Below, one piece after another: positions 1-12,009 of a DNA stretch of 64,000 nt (the stretch's first letter is position 1; every line of letters starts with the position of its first letter). The stretch is from Ursus arctos. Its lineage: Eukaryota; Chordata; Mammalia; Carnivora; Ursidae. The notes beneath the pieces are model-generated. The model was not told the DNA's origin, made no database searches, and saw only the letters and a program-made list of their open reading frames with translations. The stretch spans positions 16,717,449 to 16,781,448 of the forward strand of contig NW_026622930.1 of NCBI RefSeq assembly GCF_023065955.2. The letters are read 5' to 3'. Both the position numbers and the translations under genes were made by a program.

Positions 1-744
1 GCTTGCCAGAATCCTTTTATAATAATAAGTCAAGAAATTTATAGGAGCAAACTGAATCCATAAAAAATACTATGCTTTGACTGAGCACCTGTACTTTATT
101 ATTGAGATTGTTTATTGAGTAACTTGTAACTAGTGAATTTGAGCTACTCTGAACAATGGGAGAGAGACACATATCCAAAAATTGTTTAAAAACATACATC
201 AAATTTTATACATTAAAAATATTGAGATGATAATATGAATATTTGTATGCCCTATATTTATGATAAAATACAATAACCATGGATGATGTAAGTAAGAAAT
301 ATCTACCTTTACAATAATATATATGGACCCAAAAACATGAAGTAGCTTTATATTAAATAGTAAATACTGAAAACTGTCCTTTTGAGATGAGAAACAGAAT
401 AGTCACCTTCTATGCAACATGGTACTGGAGATCCCAGTTATGATAACAAAGTGAGCCAAGTTTAAATATGTAATCAGCATGTTATAAAAGCTAGAGAAAC
501 CCCAAAGAAGCTAGCTTCTCTGGGCTGAAGTGGTTTCACACATACAGCTCGGTCTTATTGCCATTCATATCCCAAGGGCATACTGGAGACATGGTGGGTA
601 CTGTGTCTGACACTCCTACTGTGCTTTTTGCCATTCATGCTGCAGTGGATATCTTGTATCTTTTTTTAAAGCTAAATACACTTGGTGGCAGGTAAAGTCT
701 ATTGTATGGCCATTTTGACTGACACTCAAACGCAAGACCAGTGA
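1..744. other. Unassigned AT-rich DNA
   Basis: I recognise no gene, RNA or repeat family here. The frames are short and full of stops. Part of it could be a decayed 3' continuation of the reverse L1 that starts near 745, since that element lacks its 3' half, but no diagnostic motif is visible. Confidence 0.5.
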
Positions 745-2440
745 ATTTTGTCAAGCTAAGTGGGCAATGTTTTTAAGATTCCTTGAGATTTGCTTTACAA
801 CCCAGCATATTCTCAATTTTGTAAATGTTCCACATGCACTTGAAAAAACAAATGTGTGTTGTGCAGTTTGAAGATTCAGGGTTCTATATATGTGAATTAA
901 GTCAACCTGGCTTATTATAAATACCTTGCAGAATCTTTGTCTGCTTGATCTATCAGTGTTTAAGGAAGGTGTTTTAAGATCATCCATTATGATTGCAAAC
1001 ATATCTATCTTCCCTTTATTTCTGTTGGTTTGTTTCTTTTTCTTTCATTTTTTGAGGCTATGTTATTAGATGCCTATAAATTTTAAGTGCTGAATTATTT
1101 CAGGAGACTGACCATTTTATCTTTAGGAAATTTATTTTTTGTAATATATATTATATCTCAGAGCTAGTTCTTCTGGTATTAATATGGCTATTCCAAGTCT
1201 CTTTTTGATGGTACTTGCAGGGCATGTCTTTTTTTTCCTTTAAATTCCAACCTCTTCATTATAGAAAGTATGATTTTTGTTTTTGTTTTAATCTGATCTG
1301 GTAATTAAGAGTTAAAGACTTAATTTAACCTTCTTTGTTTCTACTGAAAGACTAGCCGTCAGTTTTCTTATTGTTCCTTTAAAGCCAGTGTGTCTTGCTT
1401 TTAAAGTTTTCTCTTTATCTTTGGCTTTCAGCAATTTTGGTATGATAAACCTCAGTGTGGTTTTACTGTAAATATTTTGTTTTGCATTAATACATCTTTG
1501 AGAATCTGTAGTTGGATGTCTTTCAATGATTTTAGAAAAAAAAATTCTCCAAATAATTTTCAAATATTGTTGTATTCTATTTCCTTTTCCTTCTACTTTA
1601 ACCTCATAGAGGCTGAAATGTTTCACTGTTTCATATGATTCTCTAAGCTCTTTTCTGTACTTATTTATTTAATTTTTTCCCTCTTTATCAGTTCAGGTAT
1701 GTTTTTACTTAGATATGTTCCAGTTCACTACTTGTTTTTTCATTGTTTCTAATTTGTTACTTAGCTCATTAAATAAATTTTGGTTAATATAGTTTTGATT
1801 CTAGTTTAAAGTCATGCTTTTTATGTAGATTGCAGTAATCTGGGAAAACTATCCACATTGTGTTTTATTTTCTTGATCGCTTTTTTTTTTTTACAGTTAT
1901 TTTAAAGTTCATGACTAACTCCAACAAATGGAAGGCCTGTCCGCCCCTATTGTCTGAACTTTGGGTTATTTGTTTTGAATCATTTCTTCCTATCTTCAGG
2001 CGTGCCTATAATTTTTTAAATTCTGGACTGAGTGTATGAAACATTGTAGTCTCTAGATATGTTTTGTTTTGCTTTATTCCCCCAGAGAGGATATCATTTT
2101 CTTCTGGAAGATAGCTTTAATTCAATCTATAATAGGATGATATCAGTCTAAGTGAGGCCTGGTCCACTTCTGGTGCCTTTACTCTAGTAGTCATTTTTCA
2201 GAAATCTGAAATAAAATCCAGAGTTGTTTGCCAGGGTTCCTTCTTCTCAGTGGGCCCTACATTTCTGTTTTTCTCCCTGTAACTGTGACTCAATCAAAAT
2301 CTTTGCTTAGACTTTTTGCTCATTACTTGCCATTTCCTTGGCTTTTAGAAGAAAGCACTGGGGAGTATCAGACTCCTCATTGTGCATTTCTCACCATTCT
2401 AGTATCTTGTGCCCTTGAGTGCTGGCTCCTTGAACATCTG
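745..2440 (-). mobile_element. Ancient LINE-1 fragment, 5' half, reverse orientation
   Basis: Read on the + strand this is the antisense of an old L1. It begins with the antisense of the ORF2 endonuclease region (for example 'gttccacatgcacttgaaaa' near 827 and 'ggtattaatatggctattcc' near 1176). It continues into antisense of the ORF1 C-terminal region ('tttggctttcagcaattttg' near 1419) and then sequence like the 5' part of L1M or HAL1-type elements up to about 2440. The order ORF2, ORF1, 5' end along + is what one reverse-oriented copy gives. The RT part of ORF2 and the 3' UTR are missing. Both frames are destroyed by stops and indels. The family call is from remembered L1 consensus; the subfamily is unknown and the right edge is soft. 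Confidence 0.7.
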
Positions 2441-4034
2441 CAGATGCCTTCAGAGAGCTACACTTTTGAAAAGTGTTATCCATGATTGGATAATGATAAT
2501 AATATAAATGGGTTAATGATCAGATAATCCATACCTATGATTCTGTAATAGCAAGATATATGGCTGAATGATTGGATAATTCATGACTGTGATTCTAATT
2601 ATCATAGTCAGATGTAGATGTTTCAGAAGAATTATTCCTACCTGTGCAATTCATTTTAACAAATTTTAATACTTTTCACTCTTTCACATTACTGTGATGT
2701 ACTTACATGGGAAAAGGAGAAGAAAGAAGGAAGTAGATAAAATATCTAATGCTTGAAAAATATTTATTTGAAGGACATCTATTATATAGCAAGTATTTCA
2801 AACACATAAAAATACTTACACCCAAGAGCTAATCTACATAATATCAAAAAAATATATGTTATGATACTAGGAATTATAGATTTCCCTTCCATAAAGCTAG
2901 TATACTCAGTATATGGAGTGATCTTTTCAGAAATGCTGAATGGTGTTTCAAAGGACAAAATATTATTGGATTATAGAGGAGAAAACAGACCTCTAGCTAT
3001 CATTTAATTCTCATATCATTGAAGATTAAACCTGTACCCCTGGCAGAGAGCACCTGGCTGGGTAATTTCAAAACACTGGCTACAAGTCATGCCTAGGGAC
3101 TCTTTGTCCCTTTCTATTCTCATGGTTATGCTGTCCCTCCTGATAGCCACCAGGACCAGGGAATAAAGCTAGCCTTGGAATTATACACACTTTAAACCAT
3201 TTCAATGAGAATAAAAAGAAAGAAAAAGAAAAAGGAAACTCCTAGCATTAGAATCCTGATAATTATTTCTTACATGGCAATGAGGTTTATTTAACCTTTA
3301 GTCATGTGATTCACAGGTTTATTATACCCATTGTTTAACTTAGGGCTCTAAACAAGGTCTTCAAAAACGATTGCACATTAAAAAAACTGATGGGAATGGG
3401 AATAAATAGGCCCAAACTGTGGCTGCACACCAGTATTACAAGGAAGTATGTTTGCCTTACCGAACAGAAATGAGCCCGCTGCACCAAGCAGAGGAGAACA
3501 TCCAGTTGAGTGCTAAGCAAGACATATTTTCTGGCAGGCTCCCACAGGTCATCTGTCAGCGGTCACTGTCACATGCAAACATGTGTGTTTATCTGATTGC
3601 TTGGACAGTGCTGGGACTTGGCATGCTGCCTTTTGTAGTTCTCAGAAGAGTTAGGCTCATTGAAACCTCTGGGCAAGTTTTCAATTGCCGATTTCATTTT
3701 CTTTGCTAACACTGACATTTCCAAATATTTCTCACCAACCTGTGACTGAACATGAGCCATCGTGACCCACCCCAGAGATGCCTACCTAAGAAACGAATTA
3801 TGTGGTATATATATTCGGATTTTACAAAGTCCTCAGGGATCACTCTTGATGTGCATGAAAATTAGTGCCATTATAAAACTAGCTCAGGACTTGATATCCA
3901 AAATAATAAATCTAATTTCTTGATGAGTATCAGCTTACAGAGCAATAAAGAATGTGCTTCTTTGGAAACAGAAGCCTTAATACTGCAATTGTGTATCTGA
4001 AATAGCTACCTTTCCACATTAGAATCAAGTGTAT
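2441..4034. other. Unassigned DNA, partly GC-richer
   Basis: No repeat family is recognised. A short A/G-rich run lies near 3210-3240. The section 3380-3770 is less AT-rich and is listed separately. Open frames of 61-96 codons overlap on both strands, have no recognisable protein similarity and no convincing splice context. Confidence 0.45.
3380..3770. other. Candidate conserved non-coding block
   Basis: This stretch stands out from its AT-rich surroundings by more balanced base composition, absence of any known repeat and few simple-sequence runs. Opposed short frames (3419-3709 forward, 3335-3520 and 3569-3760 reverse) overlap here, which happens when a stretch has few TA-rich stop codons. 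I see no start context, domain or splice sites that make it an exon. That it is conserved is inference only; an old unrecognised repeat is an equal alternative. Confidence 0.2.
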
Positions 4035-4250
4035 TTTTAGTTTTTTTGTTGTTGTTGTCACTATTAGAGAGAGTGAGAGAGTGCACAGGGGGCGGGGAGG
4101 GGCAGAGAGAGAGGGAGAGAGAGAATCTCAAACAGACTCCCCACAGAGTGCGAAGCCTGACGTGGGGCTCGATTTCGGTACACTGAGATCACAACCTGAG
4201 CTGAAATCAAGAGTTGGAAGCTTACCCAAATGAGCCCCCCAGGTACCCCT
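4035..4250 (-). mobile_element. CAN-SINE (SINEC), older type, reverse
   Basis: CAN-SINEs are RNA polymerase III retroposons with a tRNA-Lys-like head, a CT-rich body and an A-rich tail, copied by L1 enzymes. On + the copy reads tail first (T-rich, about 4035-4058), then an A/G-rich body (4064-4120), then the antisense tRNA-like head ending in 'aggtacccct'. The antisense B box region ('ggggctcgatttcgg') and the 'gatcacaacctgagctgaaa' segment are clear. Divergence marks an older copy. No clean TSD was seen. Confidence 0.85.
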
Positions 4251-4594
4251 AAAATGAAATTATTACAGACATCTAAGGAACGTGATTTTGTTTTTAACCA
4301 TTAATTGGAAAAACAAAGGTTTGTTTAGCATGACATACATAAGATGCCATATACCAAGTTCTAGGATATGGCTTTCAACAAGAATGATGTGGCTTCATGT
4401 ATGGTAATTCAGAGTTTAGTAAAGTAGTACAAATACCAGTAGACTGGCCGTTGTAAGTCCTGACCCTATCTTGGGTATCGCACTAGTGAGTAGCACAGCA
4501 TGGATCGTTGCTCTCACATTTATTAGGAAGCAGTACTCTACATGGGGGTAAGAGGTGGGATTTATTTCTCACAATAAAAACTGATGAGAATGGG
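4251..4594. other. Unassigned DNA
   Basis: No gene or repeat recognised between the SINE and the MIR. Confidence 0.5.
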
Positions 4595-4805
4595 TCTTAT
4601 GTTAATTCTCAGTTTTCCTTCTTTCTAGCTATGTAATCTTGGGCATATTATCTTACCTTAATTTCATCACTGGGAACATAAGAATGATAATAATAGTATC
4701 TATTTGTTAGGATTATTATGGGGATTAAATGGCGTTGCATCTATGAAACACCTACAGAGTGCCTGCATACAGTATGCTTTTGGTAAATGTCAGCTATTAT
4801 TTTAT
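4595..4805 (+). mobile_element. MIR (tRNA-derived ancient SINE), forward
   Basis: Matches the MIR core and 3' part: 'agctatgtaatcttgggca' (consensus tgtgaccttgggcaag), 'gataataatagtatctat', 'ggattattatggggattaaa', 'gagtgcctgcatacagta', ending 'ggtaaatgtcagctattatt'. MIRs were active before the placental radiation, and the divergence fits. The tRNA-like 5' head is not clear. Confidence 0.75.
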
Positions 4806-5660
4806 AACCAACACAGTTGTTATATTTTAGCACTTAAATGCAGCAAACATTTATTAAGACCTGACCATGTTTCTAGTATATATAACACAGGACACACTTC
4901 TTCATTCCTTGGAATGCTCACTATCTGGGGTGAATGGAAAAACTCTTAGCCTTCAAAATAATCCATTATATTGTGATAAAAACAAATAAAGATATATGCA
5001 TTGTGATGTATGTGCAAAGATATCCAAGAAACCAAGTTTACATGATAAATTAATAATCATATTATGAAAATGTAAATTTGAACTGGATGGATGAATCGTA
5101 TTCTCACAGATAGAATAATCTGTAAGAATTTAATTTTATAATATATTCTAATTCACTCCAAAAATACACTTTCTTTCTTTTATATACACACACAAGCACA
5201 TATGTACATACCCACACACAGTCATACTATGTCATACTATAAACATTGGATAACATACAGAATTTACATCTTAATGCCATCTCATTTTTTCCAAGTTAGG
5301 CATTATAGATTACAGGGAAACATATGGCTATAATTAATTAGCCTTGGGTTTGATTTCTGGCTCCTGTTATATAGCTTCCTATCCCCCTAGTCCTAATTAA
5401 TCTAAAGAACCTGCTATATGCTTACTCGTGCACTAGGTTTAAGTAATTGGTGCAAAATACTCCTACAAATTTCTGTGCATTTACAAGACTGGATGGAATG
5501 AAGGTAATTTTCCAGGAGCATTGTTCAACAGATGCAAATGTCAGACTTGCCTCAAGTCTCTCCTGTACCTTTGGAAAAATATGAAATCTGTCTGTACTTC
5601 TGTTCCCGAGCAGTAAAATAGGGGAAAAATAATAATAATATCTTTATTGCTTCATTTTTT
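4806..5660. other. Unassigned AT-rich DNA with CA-rich patch
   Basis: No gene seen. A degenerate TA/CA-rich patch lies at 5183-5220. Right after it, 5221-5240 is an exact tandem pair of the 10-mer gtcatactat. The rest is unassigned. Confidence 0.5.
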
Positions 5661-5800
5661 GGAGAACTTATTCAACAATATTCAGTAAGTATTTACCAGG
5701 TGCCTAAAGGGCACTATTCTAGATACTAGGATGGGAGTGGTGAAGAGGACCCTCAAAACTCCTCCTACTTTAAACTGACATTTCAGAGGTAATATATACA
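5661..5800 (-). mobile_element. LINE-2 3'-end fragment, reverse
   Basis: The + strand shows the usual antisense L2 3' end: 'ttcaacaatattcagtaag', 'tatttaccaggtgcctaaag', 'cactattctagatactagga' (consensus tgagcacctactatgtgcc...ctaggcactgggg). It is heavily diverged, as expected of L2. Confidence 0.6.
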
Positions 5801-6249
5801 AAGTGCGATCCCAAACTGTTCAGTCTTAAATAATATTAACTTCAATCAACTTTAGCATTATTGTCACTATTATTTCAAGATGAATCCTGATGTTCTCTAT
5901 AACAAGATTTCACCTCTATAAAAAATGTTGGGCAACTGGGGATTGAAATTACAAAATGTCTTTCTTGTGCAAAATATAGAAAGAAATAACAAAAGCATAT
6001 AGGAGAGAATAAAACTATGAAAAAGATATAAAAACAAAACAAAATTATTTCAATTAACTGAATTTCAGTTGGCATACATTTTCCTCTTCTGGTAAATACA
6101 CAATTTCAGAAAAGATTATTTGCAAATTATTTTCTTTTGCAACTTTTTTCCCCCTTGAAACAAGATTGGAGAATGTAGAAACATAAGAGTATAAGGAGGT
6201 ACTGTGCTTAAAACCAGTGCTAAAATGATTATTGGGCCCAAATTTAGTA
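5801..6249. other. Unassigned AT-rich DNA
   Basis: No motif recognised. The last part may already belong to the L1 that becomes clear from 6250. Confidence 0.45.
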
Positions 6250-6350
6250 CACTGAAGGAAATAAAGAGCATAATTAAATTAAATAGAGAACAAAAAGGCA
6301 ATAGAAAAGATAAATGAAAGTAAGAGTTGGTTCTTTAAAAAGATAAACAA

Positions 6351-6445
6351 GAGCTGCCTGGGTGGCTCAGTTGGTTAAACATCCAACTCTTGGTTTTGAC
6401 TCAGGTCATGATCTTAGCATCGTGAGATTGACCCCCACATACTGA
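6351..6445 (+). mobile_element. CAN-SINE head only, truncated at its 3' side
   Basis: The tRNA-like half is present ('gcctgggtggctcagttgg' with an A box, then 'cgtgagattgaccccca' near the B box). The CT-rich body and A tail are missing, and the sequence passes straight into L1-like 3' UTR at about 6446. A SINE without a tail points to a later deletion or rearrangement at the junction. Confidence 0.75.
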
Positions 6446-6829
6446 GGTCATAGATACATGGAACAGACTGGCAGTTGCCAGAGGTGGGGGTGGTGAGTGG
6501 GAGAAATGGGTAAACTGTTTTTTGTTTTTAGTTTAAATCAATTAAATAAAAATATACTCAATAGATACTGAAGAGGCATTTGATAAAATAAAATATCAAT
6601 CCTTATTTTTTTTAAAGTTAAGTATAGCAAGATATTTCTTAGACATGATATATTGATGACATTTCTAAACTTAGAGGATTTGGAAGAAATCATAGAGGAC
6701 ATTTTACAAATAGTGTCTAGTTTTCAAAAAAGATCCCCCAAATTAAAGGGGAAAATCCAAGAAAATATATTCGAAGTAAAAACAATAAACAAGAGTTGAT
6801 ACCCAAGTTTAAAAAAAATGACCACTGGA

Positions 6830-6933
6830 GGGGCGCCTAGCTGGTTTAGTTGGAAGAGTGTGCGATTCTTGACCTCGGGGTTGTGAGTTGGAGCCTCATG
6901 TGGGATGTAGAGATTACTTAAATAAATAAACTT
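6830..6933 (+). mobile_element. Short old-type CAN-SINE with TSD, forward
   Basis: The copy runs from 'ggggcgcctagctgg' through 'cctcggggttgtgagttgga' to the short body 'gatgtagagattacttaaa' and an AATA tail. This is the short form without the long CT-rich body. An 18-base direct repeat flanks it (6812-6829 and 6934-6951, aaaaaaatga.cactgga, one mismatch), showing target-primed insertion into the L1. Confidence 0.88.
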
Positions 6934-7655
6934 AAAAAAATGATCACTGGAAAAGGACCACCACAAAAGGAGCAACAACAAGAAAAAATAAAACACTTCG
7001 GTCGTCACCTTCATAATTTCATATGGATTAAAGAATTGAATATGACAATGAAATCATGTGAAACTGGGAGAAAATATGCAATTTTTTCCAATCTCTATAC
7101 TATAGACTCTAGAGAAAAAATGATTAATAAGCACATAAAATATAATTTTAAAAATCATAAATTTTATTTCAAAGGATCAGATTCCATTCCATAATGATCA
7201 AGACTATCTACATGCCAAAAAATAAATACAAAAAGAATAAAATCAAAGGAGTGTATTTGCAGCACAGGTAGCTGAGGGTTAATACCTTTAATGTAGATAA
7301 ACTAAGAAATAGCAATAAGAAAAGCACTGAGGATAAAAAGAAAATGATATGTAATTTCCCAAGGAAGAAAAATAATAGAAATACAATACATGAAAATTGT
7401 TCAAATACTATAACATTCAAATGATTGTGACCTGAGTTATCCAAATTCAATAAACACTCACCCCTGCCAGAGCTGCAAAGTTTAAGAAATGATAGTACAA
7501 GCAAAAGAATAGCTTTTAAAAGTTCATGCATCAAAAACTTAAATTGTTCTTACATTTTGACCAGGAATTGCATTTCTGGGACCCAAGCTTATGAAAATAA
7601 ATGAAATGGAGAAAAACTTTCCTTCCTGCAGATGTTCATTTCAACCTTATTTTTA

Positions 7656-7847
7656 ATTTTTATTTATTTTTAAAGATTTTATTTATTTATATGACAGAGA
7701 GAGCATAAGCAAGGGTAGTGGCAGTCAGAAAGAGAGGGAGGGAAAGTAGCAGACTTCCTGTTGAAAAAGAAGCCAGATCCCAGGGTCCTGGGATCATGAC
7801 CTGAGCCGAAGGCAGATGCTTAACAGACTGAGCCACCCAGGTGTCCC
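7656..7847 (-). mobile_element. CAN-SINE with TSD, reverse
   Basis: Full-length reverse copy: tail near 7656-7690, A/G-rich body, antisense head ending 'ccacccaggtgtccc'. TSDs tcaac.ttattttta at 7641-7655 and 7848-7862 match 14 of 15. The insertion splits the L1 3' region. Confidence 0.9.
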
Positions 7848-8249
7848 TCAACTTTATTTTTAAAAGCAAAACCTCAGAGACCACACATTTCAAGGTCCAT
7901 TCACCAAACAGAATATTATAATATTGTTTCTGAAATTTCATTATAAATGTGTATATGCTATAATGATAAAAAAGTGAACATGAAAGTTATGTATGAAATA
8001 TCATAGACATTACAAGAAAAACTGTCCCATGTAAAAAATAATAGCCCTGAGGGAAAATACTCTGAAGTGTAAATAGCATTGCTTTGAGTTGATTGAATTG
8101 TGGGTGATTTTTTTTAATTTCCCTATTTTCAAATTTCCAATGATTAAGTTTTTTAAGTCACAAGTAACATTTAAAAGATTAGTAAATATAGCAGTCAATA
8201 AATTATCCTCTAAAAACATGATAGAACATGATGTGGTATGTATAATGGT

Positions 8250-8250
<1 letters not shown>

Positions 8251-8286
<36 letters not shown>
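8251..8286. repeat. (GT)18 microsatellite
   Basis: Eighteen uninterrupted GT units. It lies just beyond the L1 3' end. Such a pure tract is probably length-polymorphic. Confidence 0.97.
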
Positions 8287-8287
<1 letters not shown>

Positions 8288-8289
8288 CA

Positions 8290-11200
8290 AGGAAATAATC
8301 ATAAACCATTAGTTTTATGCCAGATTCTCTACTTTACCCTGGAGATCTGTTTACCAAGACCGCAGTATGCATCCAAGGGCCCTTACACTAATTATGCTGG
8401 CGCATGCTGAGCTCACTTTAAAATTCTGTTAACTCTTTATCAGTTTCCACATTTGTGGATTTCTGTGTTTCTCCTCAGCTACATGGGGCAGTGGCTGTAT
8501 GACAGATTTGCCTCACAACTAAAAGTTTGAATAAAAAAACAATTTCTAGTCAACTTGTTTAAACCTACTAGGAGGTCTATACACACACATTCTGGGCATA
8601 AAGATGATGATATGCACTTAAAAATAATTTGATGATGACATTCACAGAAACTTAAAGCTCCAAAGCCATTCAATTAGAAGTGTTCTGTCCATGCACAGGG
8701 TAAGGGACATGGTGGGAAGCCTTTTAGGAGGCTAGTGTTCCCTTGTAACAGTACGAAAGAATGTTCAGATCATTTCCCTAAACAATCTTGATAAATGCAA
8801 AACAGTGTTATTATCAAGATTTTCTTTCTTTCTTGTCTATTTCTAAACGACTCATGGTTTGTATTGGTTCTCAAAATTAACTAGCTTAATTGTAGAATAA
8901 TTATGTCTATGTAATTTACTGATTCATGTTAATGATGTCATTTAGAAGATTATAAAAAAATATAACAATCGTAATAATAGGAACAATGATTTAGAAAGTG
9001 CTGTTAAATTTCAGATAGCACCCAAGAGATGTAGGTTAATAGAAGATAGGTAGCTTGCTTGATGCCATAGAGCAATGATGGCCTAGGTCAAGTACTCAAA
9101 TCCAGTCCATCCACTTGGAAGAACTGTGCCTATGATGCCCATTCTATAATGTCTAAATCAACCGTAGTATAGTCATGAAGGTCATACTAATAAACAAAAT
9201 ATTGGATTGTTGACATGTCACCAGAGAATCAGCCTGTAGCATATGACTGAATATTTATTATTTCTTAGGAATAGTTTATGGCTTCTCACTCAAAATAAGT
9301 TTAGCCACCTTTGCAAAAAGAGAATCCAAATCATGAAGAGATTAATATTTCTTCTAGCCCTTCTCTCCACTAACCCGAGCATAGCTATGAAAAAATGCAA
9401 GTATAAAAAATGAGGAGGAGAGAATTCTTTTGGCATATCATTCCCCTTAATTAGTCTGCCAGCAAATATAAATGCTAGTTCTACAAGCCTGAGTAGCAGT
9501 TAACCCACAGAAGCACAAAGTACTAATGCAAGATTTTGACCTTGATCGCATTGCTCAAAATCTAATAGGTGATGACAATGCGCTGAGTCCTTTGATGACA
9601 TAGATTGTTTACTTACAGTCCCTCCACCAATGACTTAACGCTGTACAGAATTGCATAAAGTGGTTTGCAGCCCTGTTGTCAAAAAAATAAAATACACTGT
9701 CCACCGTGTCCTGGAAAACTGTTAACACATTGTTAGTAGTTTCCAAGCAAGGACATTGTTAAACATATTTCATATTAATGTAGTCTAGCTCAGTGGCAAT
9801 TTTCTTCTACTGAAGAAATATGGGGTTCCTGAAAGGTTTAAGCAAATAATACAGAGTGCACTTGAAACATTCACAAGTCATGCATCGAACTTTCTCTTCT
9901 TGTATCTTAATAACCCAATAATACATTCTGTACCTAATTACAGAGTATATTTTTATGTTGACTTCCAGGGGTTTATATATATATTTAGAAGTATTATTAA
10001 GAAACCCATAATGTAGAGAGATACAGCTATTTTATGTACATTTGGCTGGAAGTTTTTAAGTGAAGTTAAAATGCTAGAATGTGATTACACGTTCATTCTA
10101 CAGTGAGCTGTTAATCAGAAGAGGTTAATAAGATTCAATTAAGGATTAGATGCTTGTGAGAAATTTAATAGTGTGTTCTTAGGAAAAAATAAGAGTTTCT
10201 CTGTAACAGTAGTATAGAGATAAATAGTTATCAGGCCTCAGGCACCATGGAGTAAACTAACCAGCTATCAGACTTAAGAAGAAATTTCCTTGGCAATGCT
10301 ATATCTCTCAATTAGGTGCATCATGGTGAGTTTATGGCTTTCTCCTAAAATATCCATCATTAGACCCAGTAGGAAGCAGGATGCCTGACTGGATGGACCA
10401 TTGGCCAGTTCTGGTGTGTAAATTCCTGTTTGGAATCTACAAAACTCTTCAAATTCTAAAAAACAACAAGATTTCCTCCAGGCTCTGGAAACTAAATCAT
10501 CTCTCTGACTAAAAGAGAGATTTGTGCTGTTGAAAAGGAATGCATATGTTGGAGCAAAGGAGAGAAAATCTAAATGGCCTGGAGAGGGTGTTTTCACTGT
10601 ATATATCAGTGATTTTAACCCACTACATTATTTTTCCCCCAAGACAGTTGGTTTGTACTGTTGCTAGTTTGTTTCATATCACATTTATTTGAAGGCTTAT
10701 TTTGTTTGGGGTTCATATATAACATTGAGTATTTAGCCCAACTTCTGAAACTTCAGAGAGAATACATTCCTTCCAGTATAACTATTCAATAAGCCACAAC
10801 ACTGATTTACCATCCACTAAACATTGGAGAATGGGTAATATTTGTTAGGGAAATGACACAATGAGGGAAAACTAAATGTTTACATTAAAATGTTCATATT
10901 AAAATCTAGCATTCTCTATAAAGCAGCCATGCCTTTTCTGATGATTAAAATTGAAAATTAGAAGTAAGAACTTGTATCCTGATTCAGTAGAGATCCATTA
11001 ACTATTATATAACTGATAGAGCCTCAAGAACATTTTTAGAAGGAAAAAGCACAACAGCAACGGCAGGGTACATGTGAAAATTGGGTATTTAAGAAGACAG
11101 TAAATACTCTTAAAACATTATTTTTCTATGAAAAATGGATAAAATCTAAGTGTTCAAAGGATCGGAACAGTGACCACCACTAAACTCCTCATCCGGAGTT

Positions 11201-11459
11201 TGAATACCCTGGTGACATCATTCATCTAACATGCTCTCTGACATACTCTGATGTGTCTTCTAGAATTGTTATCTCTTACTGAGCAATACTTTTCTATTAA
11301 AAATTATCTACATGCACAAATATCCCATTTCTTGTTGAGATAACTTTATTGTAATAACACTGTATATTAAGGGAAACTTTATTTCCCATGGCTCCCATTC
11401 ATGTATTTCTGCTCTCCAGGCCACTGTACCACCTCTAATCCCTCTATCATGTACATCCA
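8290..11459. other. Unassigned 3.2 kb block, low in recognisable repeats
   Basis: I recognise no SINE, LINE, LTR or gene here, which is notable beside the repeat-dense flanks. It contains short AT-rich runs (for example TATATAT near 9974). Short frames such as 10274-10597 on the minus strand show no domain. Very old repeats could be hidden here. Confidence 0.5.
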
Positions 11460-11515
11460 CTTATTTTGAGTGTTCATTATGTGCCAAACATTGTTCTAGT
11501 TGATGGGATTTATTA
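11460..11515 (-). mobile_element. Short LINE-2 3'-end remnant, reverse
   Basis: 'gtgttcattatgtgccaaac' followed by 'attgttctagttgatgggat' matches the antisense L2 3' end. Too short to place further; it ends at the A/G-rich tract. Confidence 0.45.
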
Positions 11516-11526
11516 AAAAAAGGAGT

Positions 11527-11530
11527 GAAA

Positions 11531-11575
<45 letters not shown>

Positions 11576-11634
11576 GAGAAAAAGAAAGAGGGAGGGAGGG
11601 AGGAGAGAAAGAGAGAAAGAGAAAAAAAGAAAAG
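11527..11634. repeat. 108-bp homopurine tract with (GAAA)n core
   Basis: Every base on + from 11527 to 11634 is A or G. A regular (GAAA)n core spans about 11532-11574, followed by GGGA-rich and GAGAAA-type units. It may have grown from a retroposon tail, but no SINE or L1 body is visible directly before it. Confidence 0.95.
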
Positions 11635-11639
11635 CACAT

Positions 11640-12009
11640 GAATGAGTAAGACAAGTCCTTGCTTCTGCTATGGCTATGAAGTATATCCCTCTAGTGCCTT
11701 CTATTGAAAAAGCCTAACACTGTGCCTGTTGACAAGGGAGAAATGCTTGTAGAGTACAGCTATCAAATCACAAAGATGGGGAAATAAGGTGAATTTGAAG
11801 TGGAAAGGTGATAAATTGATAATTGTCACAGATGGAAAATAAGAGTAAGAAAAATCAATTCAGAGACTGTTACAGTAACAGGAAAGGATCAGTTCAAGCC
11901 AAAGCAAAGACAGAAAACATATCAGTGTGGTGAATGAAGGCCAGAGATATCTCAATGATAAAATATGTAAGATGGGTGTTGGCTTTCCTGTATGGGACCA
12001 ATATATATT
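11640..12009. other. Unassigned DNA
   Basis: Nothing recognised. Confidence 0.5.

Larger units (their letters stand above)
6250..8195 (+). mobile_element. Old LINE-1 ORF2 to 3'-end mosaic, forward, split by three SINEs
   Basis: Clear ORF2 sequence starts near 6253 ('gaaggaaataaagagcataa', 'gagttggttctttaaaaaga' at 6325). Then come an RT-region piece ('gaagaggcatttgataaaat' near 6569), a C-terminal stretch (7020-7640, with 'tatttgcagcacaggtagct' and 'gaccaggaattgcatttct') and a 3' UTR-like end ('gaattgtgggtgatttttt' near 8094) closing near 8195. All are sense. Frames are ruined by stops and gaps. A 3' UTR-like fragment at 6446-6535 lies before the RT piece, so the order is not that of one simple copy. 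Either the copy is rearranged or two L1s are stacked. SINEs at 6351, 6830 and 7656 are later arrivals. Confidence 0.65.

Noticed and set aside
8010..8309. Frames on both strands across the GT repeat
   Set aside because: They are kept open by the microsatellite, which encodes Thr-His or Val-Cys runs.
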